Positions 24,380-32,167 of a stretch of 34,485 bases of DNA are shown piece after piece. Each line of letters starts with the position of its first letter. Within the stretch, counting starts at the first letter, position 1. The position numbers were made by a program, and so were the translations under genes. This DNA is from Clostridia bacterium. GTDB taxonomy: Bacteria > Bacillota > Clostridia > Christensenellales > Aristaeellaceae. The DNA is taken from the NCBI GenBank assembly GCA_017936375.1, contig JAGBFR010000015.1:1-34485 (forward strand). Reading direction: 5' to 3'. The notes below the pieces were generated by a model. That model did not search any database. It had not been told where the DNA came from and saw only the letters and a list, made by a program, of their open reading frames with translations.

Positions 24380-24640
24380 ATGGCGAAGCAAGGAATGAAA
24401 AGACATGAGGTTACACATACCGTGCCGAGGAATGACATGCCGCCCGTACCGGAGATTCAGGGTAAAGCCAAATCCGGCAAGAGAGATGCGAATCCGATCA
24501 TTGCCGGCACATCCGGCCCCGATCAGAAGGTGTTCCATACGGAGCGACCGATTTCAAAAGCCTACAAGGTGCTGGACAACGATCTGGCACGGGACAACGT
24601 GGAGAACGACATGCCGGAGGCGGATCTCCGGGATATATGA
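24380..24640 (+). CDS. Small conserved mobile-element protein
   Basis: From the ATG at 24380 the product is 86 residues, hydrophilic and probably disordered (KRHEVTHTVPRNDMPPVPEI, then ENDMPEADLRDI at the end). GAGGTG lies 7 bases upstream. A TTG two codons earlier is in frame but overlaps the spacing region. No family was recognised with certainty; proteins of this kind are often found just upstream of relaxase genes in clostridial elements, so it may belong to the relaxosome. Confidence 0.6.
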   Translation: MAKQGMKRHEVTHTVPRNDMPPVPEIQGKAKSGKRDANPIIAGTSGPDQKVFHTERPISKAYKVLDNDLARDNVENDMPEADLRDI

Positions 24641-24646
24641 GAAAAG

Positions 24647-24688
24647 ATGGACGTAGCTGTGAGATGCGGCTTGCGTCCATTCTTTTTT
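24647..24688 (+). terminator. Leader hairpin with T-run ahead of the relaxase gene
   Basis: ATGGACG (24647-24653) pairs perfectly with CGTCCAT (24674-24680), followed by TCTTTTTT. The relaxase ribosome site AAGGGAG begins within a few bases of the T-run. The hairpin starts only 6 bases after the preceding stop codon. Confidence 0.65.
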
Positions 24689-24705
24689 AAGAAGGGAGAG
24701 ATGGA

Positions 24706-26106
24706 ATGGCTACGACGCGCATCATGCCGCTGCACGTCGGCAAGGGAAGAACGGTGGACAGGGCAATCAGCGCAATCATCGATTATGTGGAGAATTCGGC
24801 AAAGACGGATGGTGGGCAGTTGATCACAAGCTTTGCCTGCAACAGCCGTCTGGTGGACGCAGAGTTTTTGTATGCCAAGCAGCGCTATATCCGCAACACG
24901 GGTCGTACGCGCGGAAAGGACGACGTGATTGCCTATCACCTGCGGCAGGCGTTTGTTCCCGGCGAAATCACGCCGGAGGAAGCCAATCGTCTTGGGCAGG
25001 AACTGGCAAAGCGATTCACAAAGGAGAATCATGCGTATATCGTGTGCACACATGTAGATCGCAAGCACATTCATAATCACATCATCTGGAACGCGGTGTC
25101 GCTCGACTGTGATCGCAAGTTCAGAAACTTCTGGGGAAGTTCAAAGGCTGTACGTAAACTGAGTGATACGATCTGCATTGAAAACGGCTATTCCATCGTG
25201 GAGAATCCCAAAGAGCATAGTGGCAAGAGCTACGATCAATGGCTGGGTGATCAGAAGAAGCCTTCGCACAGAGAATTGCTGCGCATGACGATTGATCAGG
25301 CGATGGAGCAAAAGCCCAAGAGTTTTGATGATCTGCTTGCCATGTTGCACGACGCCGGTTATGAGGTCAAGCCAGAGAAGAATCCTTCGTTCCGGGGAGA
25401 AGGGCAGAAACGGTTTGTCCGGATGGACACGTTGGGTGAGGATTATACCAAGGAAGCGCTTATTGCTGTTCTGAACGGTGAAAAGAAGCATATGCCGCGC
25501 AGACAGAGTGTACAGGCGACAGTGCAGAAGCCGAATTTGCTCATTGATATCCAGCAGAAGCTTCAGCAGGGAAAAGGTGCAGGCTATGAGCGCTGGGCGA
25601 AGGTGTTCAATCTCAAACAGATGGCACAGAGCATGAACTATCTGCAGGAGCATGGGCTCATGGAGATGGATGCGCTTGTGCAGAAGTCGGATGAAGCTGT
25701 CGAGAGATATCATGAACTGGCAAAGCAGATCAGAACGATTGAGGATCGGATGGATGAGATATCGGCGCTCCGCGGTCATATCCTGACGTACATCAAGACG
25801 CGGGATGTGTATGCGGCGTATTGCAAGGCGGGATATTCTAAGAAGTTTTACATAGAGCATGAAAGTGACATCCTTCGGCATAAGGCTGCGAAGAAAGCGT
25901 TTGATGAGCTGGGGCTGCAGAAGCTGCCGACGATCAAACGGCTGCAGGATGAATATGCTAGGCTGTTTGAAGAAAAGAAAAAGGCGCTTCCGGAGTACCG
26001 GAAAGCGCGCGATGAGATGCGGGAGCTGCTGACAGTGAAAGCGAATGTAGAAAGTATATTGAGGCTGGATGAACATGATCATGGCAAGAAACATGTACGC
26101 GAATAA
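24706..26106 (+). CDS. MOBP-type relaxase / mobilization nuclease
   Basis: The 466-residue product has an N-terminal relaxase domain of the MobA/VirD2 type. Tyr27 in IIDYVEN is the candidate nicking tyrosine (motif I). H116-x-D118-x2-H121-x-H123-x-H125 in THVDRKHIHNHI is the metal-binding histidine motif III. It would nick the transfer origin and lead the strand into a recipient through a coupling protein supplied elsewhere. The second half is a long charged coiled-coil region (about 300-466) with no extra catalytic domain. GGGAGAGATGGA precedes the ATG, and a hairpin with a T-run precedes that. It follows mobC, the oxidoreductase and a small gene in the same direction. Confidence 0.92.
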   Translation: MATTRIMPLHVGKGRTVDRAISAIIDYVENSAKTDGGQLITSFACNSRLVDAEFLYAKQRYIRNTGRTRGKDDVIAYHLRQAFVPGEITPEEANRLGQELAKRFTKENHAYIVCTHVDRKHIHNHIIWNAVSLDCDRKFRNFWGSSKAVRKLSDTICIENGYSIVENPKEHSGKSYDQWLGDQKKPSHRELLRMTIDQAMEQKPKSFDDLLAMLHDAGYEVKPEKNPSFRGEGQKRFVRMDTLGEDYTKEALIAVLNGEKKHMPRRQSVQATVQKPNLLIDIQQKLQQGKGAGYERWAKVFNLKQMAQSMNYLQEHGLMEMDALVQKSDEAVERYHELAKQIRTIEDRMDEISALRGHILTYIKTRDVYAAYCKAGYSKKFYIEHESDILRHKAAKKAFDELGLQKLPTIKRLQDEYARLFEEKKKALPEYRKARDEMRELLTVKANVESILRLDEHDHGKKHVRE

Positions 26107-26149
26107 TATCATAGATGAACAGATTCAATCAGAACTTTACAACCCATTG

Positions 26150-26236
26150 TTCCGAATAATGCGATACTTTATTCCGAATAAAAGGTTGATATTATTCCGA
26201 ACAAAGCATATAATATTATCAAAGAGTTTGTTCGGA
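26150..26236. repeat. TTCCGAAYAA repeats upstream of the HTH/AAA-like gene
   Basis: TTCCGAATAA at 26150-26159 and 26172-26181 and TTCCGAACAA at 26195-26204 are spaced by 22 and 23 bases. An inverted copy, TTGTTCGGA (26228-26236), runs into the ribosome site of the next gene. Two-turn spacing and the position suggest an operator, possibly for the HTH domain of the protein encoded just downstream. Confidence 0.6.
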
Positions 26237-26245
26237 GGTGCGCTT

Positions 26246-28135
26246 ATGGCGGGGATTATGACAGTGAAAGAAGCGGCAAAGAGATGGGATGTCTCTGAAC
26301 GCAGAATCGGTATTCTTTGCCAGGAAGGACGCATTCCCGGTGCCTATAAAGAAGGGCGGCGCTGGCTTATTCCGGATGACGCCGAAAAGCCAGTGGATCA
26401 ACGCAGGAAGAATCAAAGGCCTGTTGCTATCGTAAAAGCTGGAGCGAGAAAGAAGCTGCCGCTGCCGATTGGGATTTCGGATTATCGTAAAGCGTCGAGC
26501 CAGTATTATTATGTGGACAAGACGCTGCTGATCCGCGACTTCATCGATGAGCGACCGCAGGTATCGCTGTTTACTCGTCCGCGCCGATTTGGTAAAACGC
26601 TGAACATGGACATGCTGCGCGTGTTCTTTGAGAAGACGGATGAGGATACGTCGGTTTATTTCCGGGACAAAAAGATCTGGGCTTGCGGAGAGGAATATCG
26701 CAGATATCAGGGCAAATACCCGGTTATCTATATTACGTTTAAGGACGTGAAATTTGAAACCTGGAATGACACCTATGATATGGTTTCAAAGATTCTGCGC
26801 AGTGAGTTCCAGCGGCACAGTGAGCTGCTGGATAGCGAACGTATCAGTCCCTATGATAAGAAGTATCTGACGCAGGTGCTCGGTGGTGATGCCAATGAAA
26901 CGGACATGGCAATGTCGCTGCTGAACCTGTCCAGAATGCTGCATGAACATCACGGGGTGGAACCGATCATCATCATTGATGAATATGATACACCGATTCA
27001 ACAGGGCCACATGCTGGGATATTACGATCAGGTGGTTGGCTTCATGCGCATCCTGTTTTCTGGTGGCTTGAAGGATAATTCTCATTTGTCGTATGGTTTC
27101 CTGACGGGCATTCTGCGCGTGGCGAAGGAGAGTATCTTCAGCGGTCTCAACAACCTGAAGATCAATTCTATTCTGGATCATCGATACAGCGAATACTTCG
27201 GTTTTACGGCGGATGAAGTGCGGCAGATGGCGGCGTACTACGGGGCTGAAGAAAAGTACGATGAGATATGCGAGTGGTATGACGGTTATCGCTTTGGCAG
27301 AACGGAGATATTCAATCCGTGGTCAGTGATTGGATATTTCAGTAATGAGTGCATCCCGCGAGCGTTCTGGCAATCAACCGGCAGCAACGATATTATAGGA
27401 GAGATTCTTGCAAATGCGACGCCGGACATCATGGAGAAGCTGGAAGCTATTATGCAGGGACACTCGTTTGTAACGCACATTGATACCGGTGTGATCTATC
27501 CGCAGATTCAGAATAATCCCTCGTCGATTTATAGTTTTCTGTTGGTTGCAGGCTATCTCAAAGCTGTGACGAATGATCAGCCTTTCGGTGGCGACTACAT
27601 GTGCGAAGTGGCGCTGCCGAACAAAGAGATCTCCTATGTGTACAGCAAAGAGATTCTTGCCCGGTTTGAAAAGATGATTTCCCCTGCTGTGGCAATTGCA
27701 ATTCAGGAAGCGATCTACACGATGAATGTTCCAGTGCTGCAGAAGAGGCTTGAGAGTTTCCTGCTTGAGACGATTAGTTTCCATGATGCGGCGAATGAGA
27801 CGTTCTATCATGGGTTGGTGCTTGGTCTGTGTGCGATGATGGAAGGCAGTTATCGCATTTCGTCTAATCGTGAAGCGGGCAAAGGGCGGTTTGATATTCA
27901 GCTGCTGCCGTTGAATAGGCAGCTGCCGGGCGTTTTGATTGAGATGAAAGCTGGAAAGGATTGCAGCGAGCAGAAGTTGGAAGAACTTGCTGATACGGCG
28001 TTGGCGCAGATCAATGATCGGCGGTATAGCGTGGAGATGGCTTCGCAGGGCGTAAAGACGATTTTGAAATACGGAATCGCGTTTTCAGGAAAGGATGTGT
28101 GTGTGAAAGCGGACACAGAGACAAACGAAGAATAA
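26246..28135 (+). CDS. HTH domain + AAA-ATPase-like + PD-(D/E)XK nuclease-like protein
   Basis: From the ATG at 26246 (CGGAGGTG just upstream) the product is 629 residues. Residues 1-50 are an excisionase/MerR-type helix-turn-helix (MTVKEAAKRWDVSERRIGIL, then RRWLIPDDAEKP). From about 70 it matches the AAA-ATPase-like family: LPIGISDYRKASSQYYYVDK, the variant P-loop TRPRRFGKT (110-118) and IIIIDEYDTPIQ as Walker B. The last 100 residues are the usual PD-(D/E)XK partner, with D550 in GRFDIQ and E566-x-K568 in IEMKAG. The family is abundant and multi-copy in gut Clostridia and Bacteroidetes, with no proven role. The N-terminal DNA-binding domain is an uncommon extra. Upstream in-frame codons overlap the relaxase end and the repeats and are not used. 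Confidence 0.85.
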   Translation: MAGIMTVKEAAKRWDVSERRIGILCQEGRIPGAYKEGRRWLIPDDAEKPVDQRRKNQRPVAIVKAGARKKLPLPIGISDYRKASSQYYYVDKTLLIRDFIDERPQVSLFTRPRRFGKTLNMDMLRVFFEKTDEDTSVYFRDKKIWACGEEYRRYQGKYPVIYITFKDVKFETWNDTYDMVSKILRSEFQRHSELLDSERISPYDKKYLTQVLGGDANETDMAMSLLNLSRMLHEHHGVEPIIIIDEYDTPIQQGHMLGYYDQVVGFMRILFSGGLKDNSHLSYGFLTGILRVAKESIFSGLNNLKINSILDHRYSEYFGFTADEVRQMAAYYGAEEKYDEICEWYDGYRFGRTEIFNPWSVIGYFSNECIPRAFWQSTGSNDIIGEILANATPDIMEKLEAIMQGHSFVTHIDTGVIYPQIQNNPSSIYSFLLVAGYLKAVTNDQPFGGDYMCEVALPNKEISYVYSKEILARFEKMISPAVAIAIQEAIYTMNVPVLQKRLESFLLETISFHDAANETFYHGLVLGLCAMMEGSYRISSNREAGKGRFDIQLLPLNRQLPGVLIEMKAGKDCSEQKLEELADTALAQINDRRYSVEMASQGVKTILKYGIAFSGKDVCVKADTETNEE

Positions 28136-28175
28136 GTGAGTAGGAAATAGAATGCCGGCGTGCTGGATGATGAAT

Positions 28176-28206
28176 AAAGCCCATGTTTGCGAAAACATGG
28201 GCTTTT
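28176..28206 (+). terminator. Intrinsic terminator after the HTH/AAA-like gene
   Basis: A perfect 13-bp stem AAAGCCCATGTTT (28176-28188) with AAACATGGGCTTT (28193-28205) around a 4-base loop, ending in TTTT. The A-run on the left side makes it able to act on both strands. Confidence 0.92.
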
Positions 28207-28642
28207 GTCGTATAGAGTGTGGTGCGCAAAGGCGAGGGATTGTAACATGAGCGATGTTAGATTGTAATTTGAATGTTAGATACAGAGGCTGTGTGCAGGA
28301 AATAAGAAGGAGAAATTTCGTTTCAACCTTAGATCGAAGCGTTTGAAAAACGCGCAGCTGCATGATGAAATCATGCGTTCATGGGGGATTGGGGGCAGTC
28401 CCCTCAACAAGCAGCATGTGTACTTTGGGGGTACAGATGCATTGCTTGCGTAGTTGTTTAGTGCAGGTTAAGGGTATGATAAGCGACTTGGTTAGAGTAT
28501 GTTTTTCAATTAAAAAGCAGGAGTTTTAGTTACAGTTGTCGAAGGAAACAGCGCGGTGTTCTACACCGCGCTGTTTCCTATACCCAATATTTCCTCAAGA
28601 ACAGGAATGTTAGAATAAAAATGAAGAGGGGAGGTGAAAGAC
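28207..28642. other. Gene-free stretch with a possible transfer-origin-like sequence
   Basis: No convincing gene lies here. At 28390-28403 a G-rich/C-rich palindrome (GGGGGCAGTCCCC) is followed by an interrupted inverted repeat: CAAGCAGCATGTGTAC (28408-28423) against GTACAGATGCATTGCTTG (28431-28448). Similar G-rich plus GTAC repeat sequences next to GCTTGC recur near mobilization genes of clostridial elements as I remember them, so a transfer origin is possible. A 16-bp perfect hairpin follows at 28543-28579. The GC-rich to AT-rich transition falls inside this stretch. Confidence 0.4.
28543..28579. repeat. 16-bp perfect inverted repeat at the left edge of the AT-rich cassette
   Basis: AGGAAACAGCGCGGTG (28543-28558) and CACCGCGCTGTTTCCT (28564-28579) are perfect inverted arms with a 5-base loop. 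No T-run follows on either strand, so a standard terminator is unlikely. It stands 64 bases before the AAA+ gene and could be a leader structure, a protein-binding site or a relic of insertion. Confidence 0.85.
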
Positions 28643-29602
28643 ATGGCAACAGCAGAGCATCTAAAGAACCTAATCAAAGCACATTATCAGCACGATGATG
28701 ATAAGTTTAAAACGGTTGTTTTACAAATTGCGGCCTATGAAGCAAAACATGGTCATGAAGCTTTGGCTCGGGAATTGAAGCAGTTTACTGAGAAGGTTGC
28801 TCCGGCTAGAAGTAATATTGTACGCTTGCATAACTCGAATTCCATGTTGTGCATGTCTACGCCTTCTGAGCGCATAAATGATTTAGTTGTTTCTGAAGAG
28901 ATTTCAGAACGGATTTATCGAATTCTAAGAGAGTTTGAAAATAGAAATAAACTCAGACAATATGGTTTATCTAATAGAAGAAAGATACTAATTGAAGGGA
29001 AGCCTGGAACAGGAAAAACTTTCACAGCTTCTGTTATTGCCTCCGCTTTAGAGCTTCCGCTGTACACTGTTCAGATGGACAAAGTAGTAACAAAATTCAT
29101 GGGGGAAACTAGCGCAAAACTGCGTCAGATTTTTGATGAAATTAGTAGCTCGGTGGGAGTTTACTTTTTTGATGAGTTTGATGCTATTGGGGCAGATAGA
29201 GCATTGGATAATGAAGTTGGCGAAGCTAGAAGAATTTTAAATTCATTCCTTCAGTTCATTGAACAAGACTCATCAGATAGTATCATAATAGCTGCAACAA
29301 ATAATCAAAAGCTACTTGACCAAGCATTATTTCGTCGGTTTGATGATGTATTGCATTATACGTTACCAACAGCAAAGGATATTTGTAGACTATACAATAT
29401 AAGACTAAGTTCCTTTGATCGAAATATTGTTATTACGGATAAACTGCTAAATGCTTCTCAGGGATTAAGTCAGGCAGAGATTATCAAAGTGTGTGATGAT
29501 GCAATCAAAATGGCTATTCTTACTGGAGAAGGAATAACTGAAAGACAGCTAATGATGCTTGTCAATGAACGTATTGATGCATATGGATCGAGGGAGGCTT
29601 AA
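28643..29602 (+). CDS. AAA+ ATPase (classical AAA, Vps4/FtsH-like), partner of subtilase
   Basis: The product is 319 residues from the ATG at 28643, behind AGGGGAGGTG. The first 95 residues are helical and may recruit partners or substrates. The AAA module has Walker A EGKPGTGKT (118-126), the pore-loop-like KFMGETSAKL, Walker B VYFFDEFDA (D177, E178), sensor 1 IIAATNN and the arginine fingers RRFDD (R231, R232). A small helical lid follows. It is a full classical AAA ATPase of the type that forms hexamers and threads or remodels proteins. The next gene, a subtilase, starts within its stop codon (TAATG), so the two are made together. It is AT-rich compared with the left part of the element. 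A role as the ATP-driven gate of the protease is inferred. Confidence 0.88.
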   Translation: MATAEHLKNLIKAHYQHDDDKFKTVVLQIAAYEAKHGHEALARELKQFTEKVAPARSNIVRLHNSNSMLCMSTPSERINDLVVSEEISERIYRILREFENRNKLRQYGLSNRRKILIEGKPGTGKTFTASVIASALELPLYTVQMDKVVTKFMGETSAKLRQIFDEISSSVGVYFFDEFDAIGADRALDNEVGEARRILNSFLQFIEQDSSDSIIIAATNNQKLLDQALFRRFDDVLHYTLPTAKDICRLYNIRLSSFDRNIVITDKLLNASQGLSQAEIIKVCDDAIKMAILTGEGITERQLMMLVNERIDAYGSREA

Positions 29603-32070
29603 TGATGGCAGTCGATAAGAGAAATATTTTTCTTGAACACATCAATGATGTACTGCCATATGTGTCGACTTCTAAGCAGTCAGATAAAAGCTATCCAATT
29701 CGAACTAACCCGGCGAGACATGCAGAGTATATTTCAAGGAAACTCGGCCAGTGTAATCAACAGGCATTACAGCCAAGACAAGTGGCAGCGATACGCTATA
29801 AACAAGGTGTATATCTTGAGTTCTCGGGAAAAGAAAACTACTCATTAAATGTAAGGTCACTTGAAAACTTAAGTAAGAAGATAAGATTGCTCAATGTCCG
29901 TCAAGAAGGGAACGTAGAGAAAGCAACGATTTACGTTCCGGCTGGAGAAGAGGCGTACTTCCTCGAAAAAGTTCAGGCGTACGCTGACAGTATTCTGGGT
30001 GAAGGCAATCCAAAGAATAATGATCTGGTACGTAGTATAGAAGATGTTAAGCTGGCAATTGTCGAATCATTTTGGGTAGGAGAAATTGCAGACATGCCGG
30101 CAGAAGAACCGGTATGGTGTGAGATTTGGTTGCGATTTGAGCCGGGGAAAATTGAAGAGGCAGAAGTAGAGTTTGTGTCTTCTTGTGCTGATAATCAAAT
30201 CGAAATAAAAGAAGGACATATTGTATTTCCGGAACGTGTTGTTCGAATGGGAAAGACAAATGCGGAACAACTTGAAAAATTGATTGAGAGTTGCGCATAT
30301 ATTGCTGAAATACGCAAAGCGCCAGACTCAACAGGTTTCTTTTATGATATGAATTTCCAAGAGCAACAAGAGTGGGTTGAGGAGCTTCTTTCTCGTACGG
30401 AATTCAATCCAACTAATGCGACAATATGTCTTCTGGATACCGGTATATCTGTAGCGCATCGTTTAATAAAACCAGCTGTCGAAGAGCGCTACATACAGGC
30501 TGTGGATTCTAGTTGGAATACAGGTGATCACTCGGGTCATGGAACAGAGATGGCAGGGGTTGCATTATATTTTGACTTAAAGAAACGCTTGGCTGGAAGT
30601 GAACGGAATGTGGTTTCACACTTGCTTGAGTCGGTTAAAATTCTTCCACCGACTGGAGGCAATGAACCTGCATTGTATGGGGCAATAACAGAACAAGCAG
30701 TTTTGCTTGCAGAAATTGAGAATCCAACAGCTGAGAGAACGGTGTGTATGGCTGTTACAGCTCCCAATTATAATACGGGAGATGGAAGCCCTACATCATG
30801 GTCTGGAGCAATAGATAACATTACATCGGGTGTTGACGGTAGCGGCGAAAAGAGACTTGTGCTGATCAGTGCCGGGAATGTCAATTATGATGAGTTGACA
30901 AATAGCGGTTTCCCAGAGGCTAATCGTCTTCATGGTGTGGAAAACCCTGGTCAGTCTTGGAATGCATTGACGGTAGGCGCGTATACTCGTGATATTACTG
31001 TTGATGATACTGCTTATGTAGGGTTTTCTGCGGTGGCTGATCAGGGAGATATATCACCATATAGTTCCACTTCTTATCTATGGGACTCAAAATGGCCTAT
31101 TAAGCCGGAAATTCTTCTTGATGGTGGCAATATGGTCACCAATGGACAGGATTATCTCTCTTGTCCCCCGTTGTCTCTTTTGACAACAGATAGACATCCT
31201 CTGAATTATCAATTCTCGACAATTTGGGGTACGAGTTCAGCGACTGCGCAAGCAGCCTGGATGACTGCGCAGTTATTTGCTGAATATCCTGGAATCTGGC
31301 CAGAAACTGTGCGTGCATTAATAGTTCACTCTGCACGCTGGACTTCCAAAATGATCAGTCAGTATAATGTTGATGACAAGAAAAGGAAGGGAAGACGAGA
31401 TTTACTCCGGATTTGTGGATATGGAATACCTAATCTGGATCGAGCAATACAGTGTCATAATAATTCGGTAAATATGATAGTTCAAGGAGAGCTCCAACCA
31501 TTTATTATGCATGACGGTAGGGCGCAGATGAAAGAAATGCATTTGCATCAAATTCCATGGCCTGCTGATGTGTTGCGAGAATTGGGAGAAGTTCCGGTAG
31601 AAATGCGAGTTACTCTTTCCTACTTTATTGAGCCAGGACCTGGTGAGAAGGGATGGAAGGATCGATATCGGTATCCTTCATGTGGTTTGCGTTTTGATGT
31701 GATCAATAGCGATGAGACTGTTGATGATTTTAAAAAGCGTGTTAATGTAAGAATGCGCGGAGAAGATCGAAAAGATAGTGGAGATGGAACGAGCGGAAGC
31801 GATCGCTGGTTTTTAGGAACTGCAAATCGAGATGTTGGATCGATTCACTCCGATTTTATCCGAAGCACCGCTGTTGAGTTATGCAATGCAAAATACATTG
31901 CGGTATTTCCAGTGGTAGGATGGTGGCGAGAACGGCACTATCTAGGAAAATGTAATAGCAGAATGAGATATTCGCTCGTAGTTAGTATTTCAAGTCCCAG
32001 AGTTGATATTGATTTGTATACACCAATCGTCACACAGATTTCTAATATGGTTCCAATTGAAGTGAATTGA
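29602..32070 (+). CDS. S8 (subtilisin-like) serine protease, cytoplasmic, AAA-coupled
   Basis: The 822-residue product has a central subtilase domain with the full catalytic triad: Asp279 in LLDTGIS, His313 in SGHGTEMAG and Ser545 in GTSSATA. Asn426 in ISAGN forms the oxyanion hole. The usual proline after the Ser motif is replaced (GTSSATA rather than GTSMASP). There is no signal peptide or membrane segment and no classical inhibitory propeptide. Instead about 270 N-terminal residues of unassigned fold and about 250 C-terminal residues, probably beta-rich, frame the protease. This points to an intracellular protease regulated by a partner. It starts at the TAATG overlap with the AAA ATPase gene, with GGGAGG 5 bases before. 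A strong bidirectional terminator follows. Confidence 0.9.
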   Translation: MMAVDKRNIFLEHINDVLPYVSTSKQSDKSYPIRTNPARHAEYISRKLGQCNQQALQPRQVAAIRYKQGVYLEFSGKENYSLNVRSLENLSKKIRLLNVRQEGNVEKATIYVPAGEEAYFLEKVQAYADSILGEGNPKNNDLVRSIEDVKLAIVESFWVGEIADMPAEEPVWCEIWLRFEPGKIEEAEVEFVSSCADNQIEIKEGHIVFPERVVRMGKTNAEQLEKLIESCAYIAEIRKAPDSTGFFYDMNFQEQQEWVEELLSRTEFNPTNATICLLDTGISVAHRLIKPAVEERYIQAVDSSWNTGDHSGHGTEMAGVALYFDLKKRLAGSERNVVSHLLESVKILPPTGGNEPALYGAITEQAVLLAEIENPTAERTVCMAVTAPNYNTGDGSPTSWSGAIDNITSGVDGSGEKRLVLISAGNVNYDELTNSGFPEANRLHGVENPGQSWNALTVGAYTRDITVDDTAYVGFSAVADQGDISPYSSTSYLWDSKWPIKPEILLDGGNMVTNGQDYLSCPPLSLLTTDRHPLNYQFSTIWGTSSATAQAAWMTAQLFAEYPGIWPETVRALIVHSARWTSKMISQYNVDDKKRKGRRDLLRICGYGIPNLDRAIQCHNNSVNMIVQGELQPFIMHDGRAQMKEMHLHQIPWPADVLRELGEVPVEMRVTLSYFIEPGPGEKGWKDRYRYPSCGLRFDVINSDETVDDFKKRVNVRMRGEDRKDSGDGTSGSDRWFLGTANRDVGSIHSDFIRSTAVELCNAKYIAVFPVVGWWRERHYLGKCNSRMRYSLVVSISSPRVDIDLYTPIVTQISNMVPIEVN

Positions 32071-32097
32071 CGAGTGTCGGTATAGTACAGATTTATT

Positions 32098-32143
32098 AAA
32101 AGCCCCGCATAGATGGAGCGTTTCATCTTTGCGGGGCTTTATT
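32098..32143. terminator. Bidirectional terminator between subtilase and Sll1717-type ATPase
   Basis: AAAAGCCCCGCA pairs with TGCGGGGCTTT, and an inner AGATG/CATCT stem extends it to a long hairpin. A-run and T-run flank it, so it stops both convergent transcripts. Confidence 0.92.
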
Positions 32144-32167
32144 TGTTTTTGGTTAATGTTCTATCGG

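Noticed and set aside
26069-26245. Longer N-terminus for the HTH/AAA-like protein, overlapping the relaxase end
   Set aside because: It crosses the AT-rich repeat region; CGGAGGTG fits the ATG at 26246, where the HTH domain begins.
28376-28540. Possible small protein of about 55 residues
   Set aside because: No ribosome site, Cys/Gly-rich nonsense-like composition, and it covers the palindromes of the possible transfer origin.
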